Made by a program: the position numbers and the translations under genes | Assembly (NCBI RefSeq): GCF_000820225.1 | Contig: NZ_CDDK01000004.1 | Span: 1 to 33,501 of the forward strand | Direction: 5' to 3' | DNA: 33,501 nucleotides | Source of the DNA: Aeromonas veronii bv. veronii | GTDB lineage: Bacteria > Pseudomonadota > Gammaproteobacteria > Enterobacterales > Aeromonadaceae | Shown here: positions 16,424 through 23,825 of the stretch, one piece after another | Position numbering within the stretch: position 1 is the stretch's first letter | Layout of the letters: every line of letters starts with the position of its first letter | The notes under the pieces: generated by a model | What the model saw: the letters and a program-made list of their open reading frames with translations, nothing else | What the model was told of the DNA's origin: nothing | Databases searched by the model: none

Positions 16424-16731
16424 TACCCGATCTCCTTATCTCATGTGCCCTTGAGGGTGCCCACCTTGACGGGAGCCTGTCGGCTCATCTTGGGGGGAAC
16501 ATCATCAGGCATGATGGTGCAAAGTCACGACCCGGGCAGAGAGCCCGATGGGCAATCTGGCGGCGAACGTGATGCGAGATGTCAAAAAACGAGCGCCATT
16601 TTAGCACAAACTGACCAACTTGGGGAAATTGTCGCCATGGACTGCGACAGAACAGCCCCATCCCCTTGTTCCCAAAACAGAAAACCCGCCGTGATGGCGG
16701 GTTGATTTGCAGATAAATGTGGCAAAACAGC
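16424..16731. other. Intergenic region upstream of small gene copy 1
   Basis: 308 bases between the 58-aa gene and dsdA, both on the minus strand. It holds the dsdA terminator (16681-16703) and the promoter region of the small gene. Apart from the GATAAGGAGATCG leader shared with the second copy, no conserved element was identified. Confidence 0.45.
16681..16703 (-). terminator. Terminator of the dsdXA operon
   Basis: Stem AACCCGCC (16683-16690) with GGCGGGTT (16696-16703), loop GTGAT, followed on the minus strand by a short TTTT run. Confidence 0.9.
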
Positions 16732-18063
16732 CTAGATCTTGGCGCTGGCCAGGTACTTTTCCATCTCTTCGGCGGGCACCATGCCACCGCCAGTGGCCCA
16801 TACCAGATGGGTGGCCTGCGCCATGGTTGCGGCATCGCAACCGCGCCCGGTGAGCCACTCGGGATTGGCAGCCACCCGCCATGGGCCGACCATACCTGCC
16901 AGAGCGGAGGGCTCGAGAGTTATCTGCTCATCGCGCGCCAGCAGTCCCAGCAGGTCATACATTTCCTGATCGCTCAGGGTGTAGAAGCCATCGAGCAGTC
17001 GTTCCATGGCGCGGCCGACGAAGCCGGAGGCGCGACCTACCGCGAGGCCGTCGGCTGCGGTGAGGTTATCGATGCCCAGATCCTGCACCGCAATGGCATC
17101 GTGCAATCCGGTATGGATCCCCAACAGCATGCAGGGGGAGTGGGTCGGCTCGGCAAACAGGCAGTGGACATGGTCACCAAAGGCGAGCTTGAGACCAAAG
17201 GCCACCCCGCCCGGGCCGCCACCCACGCCGCAGGGCAGGTAGACGAACAGCGGGTGGTCGGCATCCACCTTGATACCCATCTCGTCGAACTGCTTTTTCA
17301 CCCGCTCGCCCGCCACCGAGTAGCCGAGGAACAGGGTGCGGGAGTTCTCGTCATCGATAAAGAAACAGTTGGGATCGCGCTCAGCCTCTTTGCGCCCCTG
17401 TTCCACTGCAACCCCGTAATCTTCGGCATATTCGACCACGATGGCGCCATGTTCGCGCAATTTACGCTTTTTCCACTCCCGCGCGTCGGCAGACATGTGA
17501 ACGGTGACGGTAAAGCCCAGCTTGGCGCTCATGATGCCGATGGACATGCCAAGGTTGCCGGTAGAGCCTACCGCGATGCTGTACTGGCTGAAGAACTGGC
17601 GGAACTCGTCAGTGAACAGTTTGCGGTAGTCATCCTCTTCGCAGAGCAGACCGGCTTTGATGGCCAGCTGCTCGGCATGGGCCAGCACCTCGTAGATGCC
17701 GCCGCGCGCCTTGATGGAGCCGGAGATGGGCAGGTGACTGTCTTTTTTCAGCAGCAGTCGACCGGTGACCTCAACCCCGTAGCGCTGGTTGAGCGTAGCC
17801 TGCATCGCCGGAATAGCGGCGATCTCGGACTCCAGAATGCCGTTGCTGGTGCGGGTCTCGGGGAAGGCCTCGCACATGTAGGGGGCAAAGCGGGCCAAGC
17901 GGGCGGAAGCGTCCGCCACATTGTTGTTATCGAGCCCCACATAGGGCAGACCGGCAGCCAGAGTGGTGGTGTTGGGGTTGAACCAGGTGACTGGCTCAAG
18001 CGCGATCAGGGATTGCACCAGTGGAAATTGCGCAGTGAGCTGTTGTACATCGATGTTTTTCAT
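16732..18063 (-). CDS. dsdA: D-serine dehydratase (D-serine ammonia-lyase)
   Basis: A 443-residue PLP enzyme that converts D-serine to pyruvate and ammonia, detoxifying D-serine and using it as carbon and nitrogen source. The PLP lysine is Lys118 in [10 protein letters not shown], the same position as in E. coli DsdA (442 residues). The phosphate-binding glycine loop [10 protein letters not shown] (about 271-280), the [10 protein letters not shown] segment (about 168-177) and the terminal [13 protein letters not shown] motif are all present. It lies 16 bases downstream of dsdX on the same strand, forming a dsdXA operon controlled by divergent dsdC. The start at 18063 matches the E. coli N-terminus. 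Confidence 0.98.
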   Translation of the reverse strand: MKNIDVQQLTAQFPLVQSLIALEPVTWFNPNTTTLAAGLPYVGLDNNNVADASARLARFAPYMCEAFPETRTSNGILESEIAAIPAMQATLNQRYGVEVTGRLLLKKDSHLPISGSIKARGGIYEVLAHAEQLAIKAGLLCEEDDYRKLFTDEFRQFFSQYSIAVGSTGNLGMSIGIMSAKLGFTVTVHMSADAREWKKRKLREHGAIVVEYAEDYGVAVEQGRKEAERDPNCFFIDDENSRTLFLGYSVAGERVKKQFDEMGIKVDADHPLFVYLPCGVGGGPGGVAFGLKLAFGDHVHCLFAEPTHSPCMLLGIHTGLHDAIAVQDLGIDNLTAADGLAVGRASGFVGRAMERLLDGFYTLSDQEMYDLLGLLARDEQITLEPSALAGMVGPWRVAANPEWLTGRGCDAATMAQATHLVWATGGGMVPAEEMEKYLASAKI

Positions 18064-18079
18064 AGTGTTCTCGGTCTTG

Positions 18080-19417
18080 TTACACGATAAAGGAGAGCAG
18101 GAAAGTACCGGCCAGCGCCATCAGGGAGGCGACAAAGGTGGCGGTGGTGTAGTACTTGAGCGTTTCGTTCAGGGTGGCGCCGCAATACTGCTTGACCAGC
18201 CAGAACAGAGAGTCGGTCACCATGGTGCAGCCAATAGCGCCAGAGCCGATGGCCAGGGTCATGATCTCCGGGCTGATGTTCGGGTAGTGCACCATGATGG
18301 GGGAGACGATGGCGGTGGCGCCCATCATGGCGACGGTGGCGGAGCCCACGGCGGCGTGCAGCACGATGGCCACCAGCCAGGCCAGCAGAATCGGGTGCAT
18401 ATCCAGCTGGGAGAGGATAGTGGCCAGACTATCGCCCAGCCCACTCGCCTTGAGCACCCCGTTGAAGGCGCCGCCTGCCCCGATGATGAGCAGGATATTG
18501 GCGATGGAGGAGAAGCACTCCTCGGTCTTGTTGAGCAGCCCTTCCATCTTCATCTGCTGGCGGATCCCCAGCACGTAGTAGGCGGTGAAGGCGGCGATAA
18601 ACATGGCGGTGATGGGGTTGCCGATAAACTCCAGCAGGGTGTAGAGGTGGCTGGCGTGCTCCATATTGAGCTCGGCGACCGTCTTGGCCAGCATCAGCAG
18701 GATGGGCAGCAGCACGGTGAAGAGCGAGGCTCCCAACGTTGGGAGAGTTGCTTCATCGCGGGCCTTGATGTCGGCAAAGGCTGCGGGCACTTCCTTGAAC
18801 GGGAGCCTGTTGCCCAGCAGCTTGAGGAACAGCGGGCCGCCCACCAGCGAGGCAAAGAGGCCGACCGCGAGGCCATAGACGATGACGGAGCCGATGTCAG
18901 CCCCCAGCTGATTGGTGACGTAGAGGGCTGCCGGGTGCGGCGGCACTATGCAGTGCACGGCCATCAGGGCGGTGCAGAGCGGAATGGCCAGGGTCAGCAG
19001 CGAGGTTCTGGTCTTGCGGGCGATGGAGAAGGCGAGCGGGATCAGCAGCACTACCCCGACTTCGACAAACAGGGTGATGCCGCACACCAGACCCACCAGT
19101 ACCATGATGACATCCGGCGAGAGCCAGCGGCATCTCTGCAGGGCGAGACCGATGCGCTCTGCTGCCCCTGACACCTCCATCATCTTGCCAAGTATGGTGC
19201 CAAGACCGATGACGGCGGCGAGAAAGCCTAGCGTGCCGCCAATGCCCGCTTCCATGGTGCTGACCATCTTGAGGGGCTCCATCCCCATCAGGGTGCCCAC
19301 ATAGAAGCTTGCCAGCAGCAGGGCAAGGAAAGGATGCACCTTGCCCTTCACTATGGTGACCACGATAAGAACGATGCTACTTAGCAAGGTAGCGATGACC
19401 CATACCTCTGAACTCAT
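18080..19417 (-). CDS. dsdX: D-serine transporter of the GntP family
   Basis: A 445-residue inner-membrane permease with about 12 hydrophobic helices, belonging to the gluconate/GntP symporter family. It matches E. coli DsdX closely in sequence and length (445): [55 protein letters not shown] and [20 protein letters not shown] are near-identical blocks. This, plus its place directly before dsdA, marks it as the D-serine importer rather than a gluconate permease. The ATG at 19417 is used because GAGGCGCAGT precedes it; the upstream ATG at 19432 lacks a ribosome-binding site and would add five residues. Confidence 0.97.
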   Translation of the reverse strand: MSSEVWVIATLLSSIVLIVVTIVKGKVHPFLALLLASFYVGTLMGMEPLKMVSTMEAGIGGTLGFLAAVIGLGTILGKMMEVSGAAERIGLALQRCRWLSPDVIMVLVGLVCGITLFVEVGVVLLIPLAFSIARKTRTSLLTLAIPLCTALMAVHCIVPPHPAALYVTNQLGADIGSVIVYGLAVGLFASLVGGPLFLKLLGNRLPFKEVPAAFADIKARDEATLPTLGASLFTVLLPILLMLAKTVAELNMEHASHLYTLLEFIGNPITAMFIAAFTAYYVLGIRQQMKMEGLLNKTEECFSSIANILLIIGAGGAFNGVLKASGLGDSLATILSQLDMHPILLAWLVAIVLHAAVGSATVAMMGATAIVSPIMVHYPNISPEIMTLAIGSGAIGCTMVTDSLFWLVKQYCGATLNETLKYYTTATFVASLMALAGTFLLSFIV

Positions 19418-19640
19418 ACTGCGCCTCGACATCTGTTGTGTGTGATTGTTTATGCGCTTATTGAATGAAAATGGGGCGGGGCTGACAAATGATGAAATCG
19501 ACTACTTGGGTGATCTGAGGTGATGCAAAGGCGCTACATTGGTCACAATTTATCGAAATCACACTCTTTGGGTCTTTTGGTTTCATCTTTAAGGAGGCCT
19601 GTGGGTGTATCATCGGTGGCCATTGCGAAGAGGGGGATGA
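19418..19640. promoter_or_regulatory. Divergent dsdX-dsdC control region
   Basis: 223 bases between the divergent operon and its regulator gene, so the DsdC operator and both promoters should be here. CRP-half-site-like TGTGA elements occur at the dsdX-proximal side (TGTGATTG near 19440) and, on the minus strand, near 19550-19565, but neither has a good second half. No exact operator could be assigned. Confidence 0.45.
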
Positions 19641-20585
19641 ATGTATAACGGGGATAATTACATATCGCGCAACAAGCTGCTGAGTGGCTACCAGCTGGCC
19701 AAGCTGCACACCTTCGAGGCGGCCGCCCGCCACGGCTCCTTTGCCATGGCAGCTGATGAATTGTCGCTGAGTCCCAGTGCCGTGAGTCACCGGATCAGCG
19801 CGCTGGAAGAGGAGCTGGGGTTCAAGCTCTTTGAGCGTTTTCACCGCAAGGTGGTACTGACGGCGGATGGGCAGCGGGTGTTCTGGGCGCTCAAATCTTC
19901 GCTGGAGTTCATCAATCAGGAGATCCTGGAGATCAAGAATCAGGAGCTCTCCGGCACCCTGACCATCTATTCGCGCCCCTCCATCGCCCAGTGCTGGCTG
20001 GTGCCCAGGTTGGCTGATTTCTCCCGCCTGCATCCGCAGATCGAGCTCAATATCATCACCGGCAACGAGAACATCAACCTGCATGGTTATGGCATCGATT
20101 TGACCCTCTATTTCGATGAGAAGAGCCCGGAGCGGCTTGCCATCCACCCGCTGATGGATGAGTTCATGCTGCCGGTCTGCAGCCCGGAATATGCCGAGCA
20201 GCACGGGCTTGTCGGCAATCCCGCCAACTTGTCCTTGTGCCGGCTGCTCCATGATCGGCAGGCATGGGGATTTGACTCGGATACCGATGAATGGAGCTGC
20301 TGGGCTCGCCACGCCGGGGTCAGCCTCGAGGCATGCCAGCTGAGCATGGGTTTTGATCGCTCGGATCTCGCCATCATCGCCGCCATGAATCACGCCGGGA
20401 TCGCCATGGGGCGCAAGAATCTGGTGAGCAAGCGACTGGCACGCAACGAGCTGGTGGCCCCTTTTGCCGGGCTGGAGGTCAAGTGCGAGCAGCGTTATTA
20501 CATGGCGACCCTGCCCAACCGCGAGTGCCCCAAGATCCAGGCCTTTATCGACTGGGCACAGGGGATGGCGGCCGAGATGGAATGA
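19641..20585 (+). CDS. dsdC: LysR-type activator of the D-serine operon
   Basis: A 314-residue LysR-type regulator that matches E. coli DsdC (311 residues) through most of its length. The N-terminal helix-turn-helix (about 20-80) reads HTFEAAARHGSFAMAADELSLSPSAVSHRI; the effector domain carries the near-identical stretches GTLTIYSRPSIAQCWLVP, LMDE..LPVCSPEYA, FDRSDLAIIAAMNH and MGRK.LV.KRLA. DsdC activates dsdXA when D-serine binds. The start at 19641 follows AGAGGGGGATGA. It is divergent from dsdX and convergent with the second 58-aa gene, with a perfect hairpin between them. Confidence 0.97.
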   Translation: MYNGDNYISRNKLLSGYQLAKLHTFEAAARHGSFAMAADELSLSPSAVSHRISALEEELGFKLFERFHRKVVLTADGQRVFWALKSSLEFINQEILEIKNQELSGTLTIYSRPSIAQCWLVPRLADFSRLHPQIELNIITGNENINLHGYGIDLTLYFDEKSPERLAIHPLMDEFMLPVCSPEYAEQHGLVGNPANLSLCRLLHDRQAWGFDSDTDEWSCWARHAGVSLEACQLSMGFDRSDLAIIAAMNHAGIAMGRKNLVSKRLARNELVAPFAGLEVKCEQRYYMATLPNRECPKIQAFIDWAQGMAAEME

Positions 20586-20704
20586 ACCGAGGCCGGTGCG
20601 CAAGAGCAACATGAAGATGGTAAAGCGCGAGTGAACGAAGGTTGCGGTTTAACGTAGCGGGAAAATTGGGGGAGAGGGGTTGGCTGATGGTGGTTGGTCG
20701 CGAG

Positions 20705-20740
20705 TTGCCTTGCTGCCAACCGTGGCTGGCAGCAAGGCAA
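20705..20740. repeat. Perfect 14-bp inverted repeat between dsdC and small gene copy 2
   Basis: TTGCCTTGCTGCCA (20705-20718) pairs perfectly with 20727-20740 around an 8-base loop. There is no T-tract on either side, so it is not a classical terminator, though it may act as a shared 3'-end structure for the two convergent genes. Confidence 0.7.
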
Positions 20741-20749
20741 CGGTCGGGA

Positions 20750-20926
20750 TCAGGTGGTCTTTTCCAGATGGTTCTGGTAAATCTGCTGCCACTTGTCCAG
20801 TTCGTTTTCATCTCCCTGCTGCTGCCAGAACTCGCAGATGGAACTCGCCATCTCGCATGCCATGGCGTGGTCACCGTCACGGCGACTCATCAGGTATTGC
20901 CCCAGCCAGCTTTGATACTGTTTCAT
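20750..20926 (-). CDS. 58-aa conserved small protein, copy 2 (paralog of 16247-16423)
   Basis: A 58-residue protein starting MKQYQSWLGQYLMSRRDGDH, with FWQQQGDE and DKWQQIY. It has the same length as copy 1 and 41 identical positions; residues 1-9 and 11-23 are invariant between the two. The leaders are also conserved: both genes are preceded by GATAAGGAGATCG and then four variable bases before the ATG. This copy has two Cys (24 and 31) against one (31) in copy 1. There is no signal peptide, membrane segment or motif I can name. It lies downstream of nlpC on the same strand, but a 311-base gap argues for its own promoter. Confidence 0.85.
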   Translation of the reverse strand: MKQYQSWLGQYLMSRRDGDHAMACEMASSICEFWQQQGDENELDKWQQIYQNHLEKTT

Positions 20927-21237
20927 TGCACGATCTCCTTATCTATTTAACCCTTGATACTGCAGCTGTGGGCCACCCGTCCGGCAGTGTTGCGCCACAC
21001 TCCACTTTCGCCGCGCGCTGCTTGTTATCGCCTCGCTTGTTGTCAATCAGGACAGAGAGCGTATGAGAAAAAGGCAAAAGTGTTAAAAATTGGCCACCAC
21101 CTTATCACAAAATGGTGTGATATGCAGGCTTTGGGTCCAATTGAGTTATAAGCGCGGGTTGTGTGTCCCGACATAGCGACAGGTATTGACGGAGAGTATC
21201 GGCACGCAACTTGTGCCGCAAGCAGGCATTTGAGCGG
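20927..21237. other. Intergenic region between nlpC and small gene copy 2
   Basis: 311 bases without a gene. It contains the 20-bp dyad at 21103-21122 (listed separately) and a weak 6-bp stem CGGCAC/GTGCCG (21200-21218) downstream of nlpC that lacks a T-tract. Confidence 0.45.
21103..21122. promoter_or_regulatory. Inverted repeat TATCACA-N6-TGTGATA, candidate operator
   Basis: A perfect 7-bp dyad with a 6-base spacer, about 180 bases upstream of the second 58-aa gene. The half-sites resemble CRP half-sites but in the opposite orientation (TCACA...TGTGA), so it is not a CRP consensus site. It could bind another dimeric regulator or form a hairpin. Confidence 0.35.
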
Positions 21238-21687
21238 TTACTGGGTCACCCGACGTGCCTGCCAGTAGCGACTGTTCCAGTAGACGTTGTCGAGGCGGGA
21301 GCGGATCACTCCCTTGCTGGTGGAGGCGTGAATAAACTCGCCGGCACCTGTGTAGACCCCCACATGGTACTGTTGCCAGCCGGTTTTGAAGAAGACCAGA
21401 TCCCCGTGTTGCAGCCGGTAGCGATCCACCGGTTTGCCAATGCTGGCCTGAGATTCGGTGGTTCTTGGCAGGTTGAAGCCCAGCACCTGACTGTAGGCGA
21501 GCTGGGTAAAGGCGGAGCAGTCTAGCCCGGCGCGGCTGGCGCCGCCCATGCGGTAGGGAACACCGCGCCACTGTTGGTAGAAGCCATCAAAGGCACTGCT
21601 CTGCCGGGGGGCCGGAGGCGGCTCCGGCGTGCTGGAACAGGCGGCCAGCAGCAGAGTCAGCAAGGATAGCAGCAGCTTGCGATACAT
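21238..21687 (-). CDS. nlpC: NlpC/P60 family lipoprotein, cell-wall endopeptidase
   Basis: A 149-residue lipoprotein. The signal peptide ends in the lipobox LLAAC with Cys17; a Pro-rich linker follows (20-28), then the NlpC/P60 papain-like domain. Catalytic Cys57 lies in GLDCSAF and the catalytic His in YHVGVYTG. The tail FIHASTSKGVIRSRLDNVYW and ARR matches E. coli NlpC very closely, including length. Family members cut peptide cross-links or stems in peptidoglycan; Asp56 before the Cys is usual for the family. The ATG at 21687 gives the lipoprotein signal and follows GGAGAGAGCCCG; the longer open frame up to 21885 is not signal-like. It is a monocistronic unit between oxyR and the small gene. 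Confidence 0.93.
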   Translation of the reverse strand: MYRKLLLSLLTLLLAACSSTPEPPPAPRQSSAFDGFYQQWRGVPYRMGGASRAGLDCSAFTQLAYSQVLGFNLPRTTESQASIGKPVDRYRLQHGDLVFFKTGWQQYHVGVYTGAGEFIHASTSKGVIRSRLDNVYWNSRYWQARRVTQ

Positions 21688-21849
21688 CGGGCTCTCTCCA
21701 CGGACGGGTCTACCAAACGAGACATTTATCGAACGCCATATCCTGCCAAATCGTTCTGGCGGCAGGAGGGCACGCGACAACTTTTCCATCATAAACAGGG
21801 ATCTGGCTCCAGACCTAGTCTCCGAGAGGAAAAATGTGGCGGGGAACTG

Positions 21850-21876
21850 AAAAACGCCAACCCGAGGGCTGGCGTT
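21850..21876 (-). terminator. Terminator of oxyR
   Basis: Stem AACGCCA (21853-21859) with TGGCGTT (21870-21876), extended by CCC/GGG across one A-C mismatch, followed on the minus strand by five T residues. It lies six bases after the oxyR stop. Confidence 0.9.
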
Positions 21877-21881
21877 TGTTG

Positions 21882-22790
21882 TCACTCGTTGTGGCTGATC
21901 AGCGGTTTAAGCAGCTCGGCCAGTTTGTAGAAGGTCTGTACCCGGGTGGTGCTAGGGCGCCAGACCAGCCCAATCTCGCGATAGGAGGTCTCTCCCGGCA
22001 GCGGGATGGCCACCAGATCGGAGTTGGCAAGAATGCCGGCATCGATGGCCATCTGCGGCAGGAAGGTGGTGCCGAGACCCGCTTCCACCATCTGCACCAG
22101 GGTGTGCAGGCTGGTGGCGGCAAACGGGTTGATCTTGCTCTTGTCCCGCAGGCGGCAGGCGCTCACTGCGTGCTCGGTGAGGCAGTGCTCCCGCTCCAGC
22201 AGGAAGATGCTCTGGTTGGGCAGCTCCTTGTAGTCGAACGGGGTATGCAGACCGGCCGCCATGCTGGCGGGCATCACCATGTGGAACGGATCCTGGCCGA
22301 CGGTCTTGCAGTGAAATCCCCCGATCTCGATGGGCAGGGCGAGGATCAGCAAGTCGAGCTGACCCTGTTCCAGCTGCTTGAGCAGATTGCTGGTGGTGTC
22401 TTCACGCAGCAACAATTCGAGGTCAGGATAGGTTTTGCTGCATTCTTTGAGCAGCTTGCTCAGCAGGAAGGGGGCGATGGTGGGAATGCAGCCAAGACGT
22501 ACCGTCCCCTGCATCACGCCGCCCTGATGTTGCCCGAGCTCCATTAGATCCCGCGCATCGGAGAGCAAATTGCGAGCGCGCTCGACGATTTCCATGCCGA
22601 CCGGGGTCATAATGAAGCTCTTGTGGTCCCGCTCCACCAGTTGCAGGTTCATCATGTCCTCCAGCGTCTGGATCCCGGTACTCAGGGTCGACTGGCTGAC
22701 ATGACAGGCTTTGGCGGCGCGGTTGAAGTTCTTGTGCTCATCGAGAGCGACCAGATATTGCAGCTGTTTGAGGCTGGGCCAACGTTGCAT
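21882..22790 (-). CDS. oxyR: Peroxide-sensing LysR-type regulator, OxyR (OxyR2-like)
   Basis: A 302-residue LysR-type regulator. The N-terminal helix-turn-helix (about 5-65) is NFNRAAKACHVSQSTLSTGI. The regulatory domain has the OxyR signature with two redox cysteines, Cys203 and Cys212, nine residues apart as in E. coli Cys199/Cys208, inside LLEREHCLTEHAVSAC. The GFHCKTVGQDPFHMVMP block also fits OxyR. The residue two before Cys203 is Glu201, where E. coli OxyR has Gly; I recall Glu here as the mark of the peroxide-hypersensitive Vibrio OxyR2. The gene is divergent from the 2-Cys peroxiredoxin gene with 146 bases between starts, and is therefore its likely regulator. It ends in its own terminator. 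Confidence 0.93.
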   Translation of the reverse strand: MQRWPSLKQLQYLVALDEHKNFNRAAKACHVSQSTLSTGIQTLEDMMNLQLVERDHKSFIMTPVGMEIVERARNLLSDARDLMELGQHQGGVMQGTVRLGCIPTIAPFLLSKLLKECSKTYPDLELLLREDTTSNLLKQLEQGQLDLLILALPIEIGGFHCKTVGQDPFHMVMPASMAAGLHTPFDYKELPNQSIFLLEREHCLTEHAVSACRLRDKSKINPFAATSLHTLVQMVEAGLGTTFLPQMAIDAGILANSDLVAIPLPGETSYREIGLVWRPSTTRVQTFYKLAELLKPLISHNE

Positions 22791-22801
22791 AGAAAAACCC
22801 G

Positions 22802-22854
22802 ATTAATGCTATCTATTTAATTTGATTTAACTAATCTACCACCGGGTCTATAGT
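22802..22854 (+). promoter_or_regulatory. Candidate OxyR site and ahpC promoter
   Basis: Two similar 15-base elements (22802-22816 ending ATCTAT, and 22825-22839 ending ATCTAC, starts 23 bases apart) partly fit the OxyR tandem-palindrome consensus ATAGNT-N3-ANCTAT: 8 of 10 fixed positions in the first by eye, about 6 in the second. A -10-like TATAGT (22849-22854) with TTTAAC (22826-22831) 17 bases upstream would place the promoter right beside the second element, as expected for OxyR activation. This would give a 5' leader of about 76 bases. Confidence 0.4.
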
Positions 22855-22936
22855 TTGTCGCTTGAATTAGATGGACTTGGCTCTAGGTAGCCCAATCCTC
22901 ACCGGATTGTTCACTTCACATAAAGAGGAATTGAAT

Positions 22937-23539
22937 ATGGTATTGGTAGGCCGTCCCGCACCCGATTTTACCGCCGCAGCTGTTCTGGGTAATGGCGAGA
23001 TCGTTGATTCATTCAACCTGTCATCCCACATCAAAGGCAAAGCTGCCGTTGTCTTCTTCTACCCGCTCGATTTCACCTTCGTCTGCCCGTCTGAGCTGAT
23101 TGCCTTCGATCACCGTTATGAAGAGTTCCAGAAGCGTGGCGTGGAAGTGATCGGTGTTTCCATCGATTCCCAGTTCTCCCACAACGCATGGCGTAACACC
23201 AAAGTGGAAGATGGCGGTATCGGTCAGGTCAAGTACCCGCTGATCGCCGACGTGAAACACGAAATCTGCAAAGCCTATGACGTTGAGCATCCGGAAGCCG
23301 GTGTGGCGTTCCGTGGTTCCTTCCTGATCGACAAGAACGGTGTCGTTCGCCATCAGGTTGTCAACGATCTGCCGCTGGGCCGCAACATCGACGAGATGCT
23401 GCGCATGGTCGATGCCCTGCAATTCCACGAAGAGCACGGCGAAGTGTGCCCGGCTCAGTGGGAAAAAGGCAAAAAAGGTATGCAAGCCTCTCCGGACGGC
23501 GTTGCCAAGTACCTGTCCGAGAATGCTGACTCCCTGTAA
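22937..23539 (+). CDS. ahpC: Typical 2-Cys peroxiredoxin (AhpC/Prx1 class)
   Basis: A 200-residue peroxidase that reduces H2O2, organic peroxides and peroxynitrite in the cytosol. Peroxidatic Cys50 lies in DFTFVCPSE and resolving Cys171 in GEVCPAQW. The GGIG element (VEDGGIGQ) and a C-terminal KYL/YF-like tail are those of overoxidation-sensitive 2-Cys peroxiredoxins. Length and sequence are closer to the Vibrio AhpC/Prx group than to the 187-residue E. coli AhpC. No ahpF is adjacent, so the reductant (thioredoxin or an AhpF elsewhere) is open. The ATG at 22937 follows AGAGGAATTGAAT; the upstream in-frame ATG at 22871 would add 22 unrelated residues. Confidence 0.95.
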   Translation: MVLVGRPAPDFTAAAVLGNGEIVDSFNLSSHIKGKAAVVFFYPLDFTFVCPSELIAFDHRYEEFQKRGVEVIGVSIDSQFSHNAWRNTKVEDGGIGQVKYPLIADVKHEICKAYDVEHPEAGVAFRGSFLIDKNGVVRHQVVNDLPLGRNIDEMLRMVDALQFHEEHGEVCPAQWEKGKKGMQASPDGVAKYLSENADSL

Positions 23540-23561
23540 TCGAGTCGTACTCTCCTTGAAG

Positions 23562-23588
23562 AACCGGCGTCTTGGCGCCGGTTTTTTT
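23562..23588 (+). terminator. Terminator of ahpC
   Basis: Stem AACCGGCG (23562-23569) with CGCCGGTT (23576-23583), six-base loop, and a seven-T tract (23582-23588). Confidence 0.93.
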
Positions 23589-23633
23589 ATACCTGAGATT
23601 TATCCATCCTCTGACATAGTGGCCACACTCTTC

Positions 23634-23673
23634 TCGTTCCATCGTTCCATCGTTCCATCGTTCCATCGTTCCA
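23634..23673. repeat. Five tandem copies of an octamer (TCGTTCCA)
   Basis: Five perfect head-to-tail copies start at 23634, 23642, 23650, 23658 and 23666, with a degenerate sixth unit after them. They lie in the intergenic region between the terminators of two convergent transcripts and not in a supported gene. A candidate variable-number tandem repeat. Confidence 0.95.
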
Positions 23674-23781
23674 TCGCTCTCCTCGCTATTCCAAGCTGCC
23701 GTTCGCTTGCATACTCGTCGTTTCGAAATGAGGTGCTGACCCTATGGTTAGGAACGGGATGTGCCGACAGACAATCGCCAT

Positions 23782-23806
23782 AAAAAAAGCGCGCCATAGG
23801 CGCGCT
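23782..23806 (-). terminator. Terminator of the cmoA-to-ligase gene cluster
   Basis: An 8-bp perfect stem AGCGCGCC (23788-23795) with GGCGCGCT (23799-23806), loop ATA, followed on the minus strand by a T-run (A residues 23782-23788). It is the first clear terminator after the five minus-strand genes 28898-23826. Confidence 0.93.
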
Positions 23807-23825
23807 CAGTTCACAAGCGGAGAAG

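Noticed and set aside
16208..16705. Plus-strand frames at 16208-16705 and 20642-20950 with similar translations (both contain ALILFH)
   Set aside because: The similarity comes from the two paralogous 58-aa genes on the opposite strand; those have ribosome-binding sites and matching lengths, these do not.
16717..19171. Two long plus-strand frames across dsdA and dsdX
   Set aside because: Antisense shadows of well-recognised dsdA and dsdX.
18080..19417. Gluconate permease
   Set aside because: The family is GntP, but near-identical blocks and equal length to E. coli DsdX, and the dsdA/dsdC neighbours, make it the D-serine transporter.
21103..21122. CRP binding site
   Set aside because: Half-sites are in the order TCACA-N6-TGTGA, the reverse of the CRP consensus TGTGA-N6-TCACA; kept only as an unassigned dyad.
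23340..23783. Plus-strand frame encoding repeated SFHRSIVP units
   Set aside because: It is out of frame within ahpC and then runs through the terminator and octamer repeat; the repeat peptide is a by-product of the DNA repeat.
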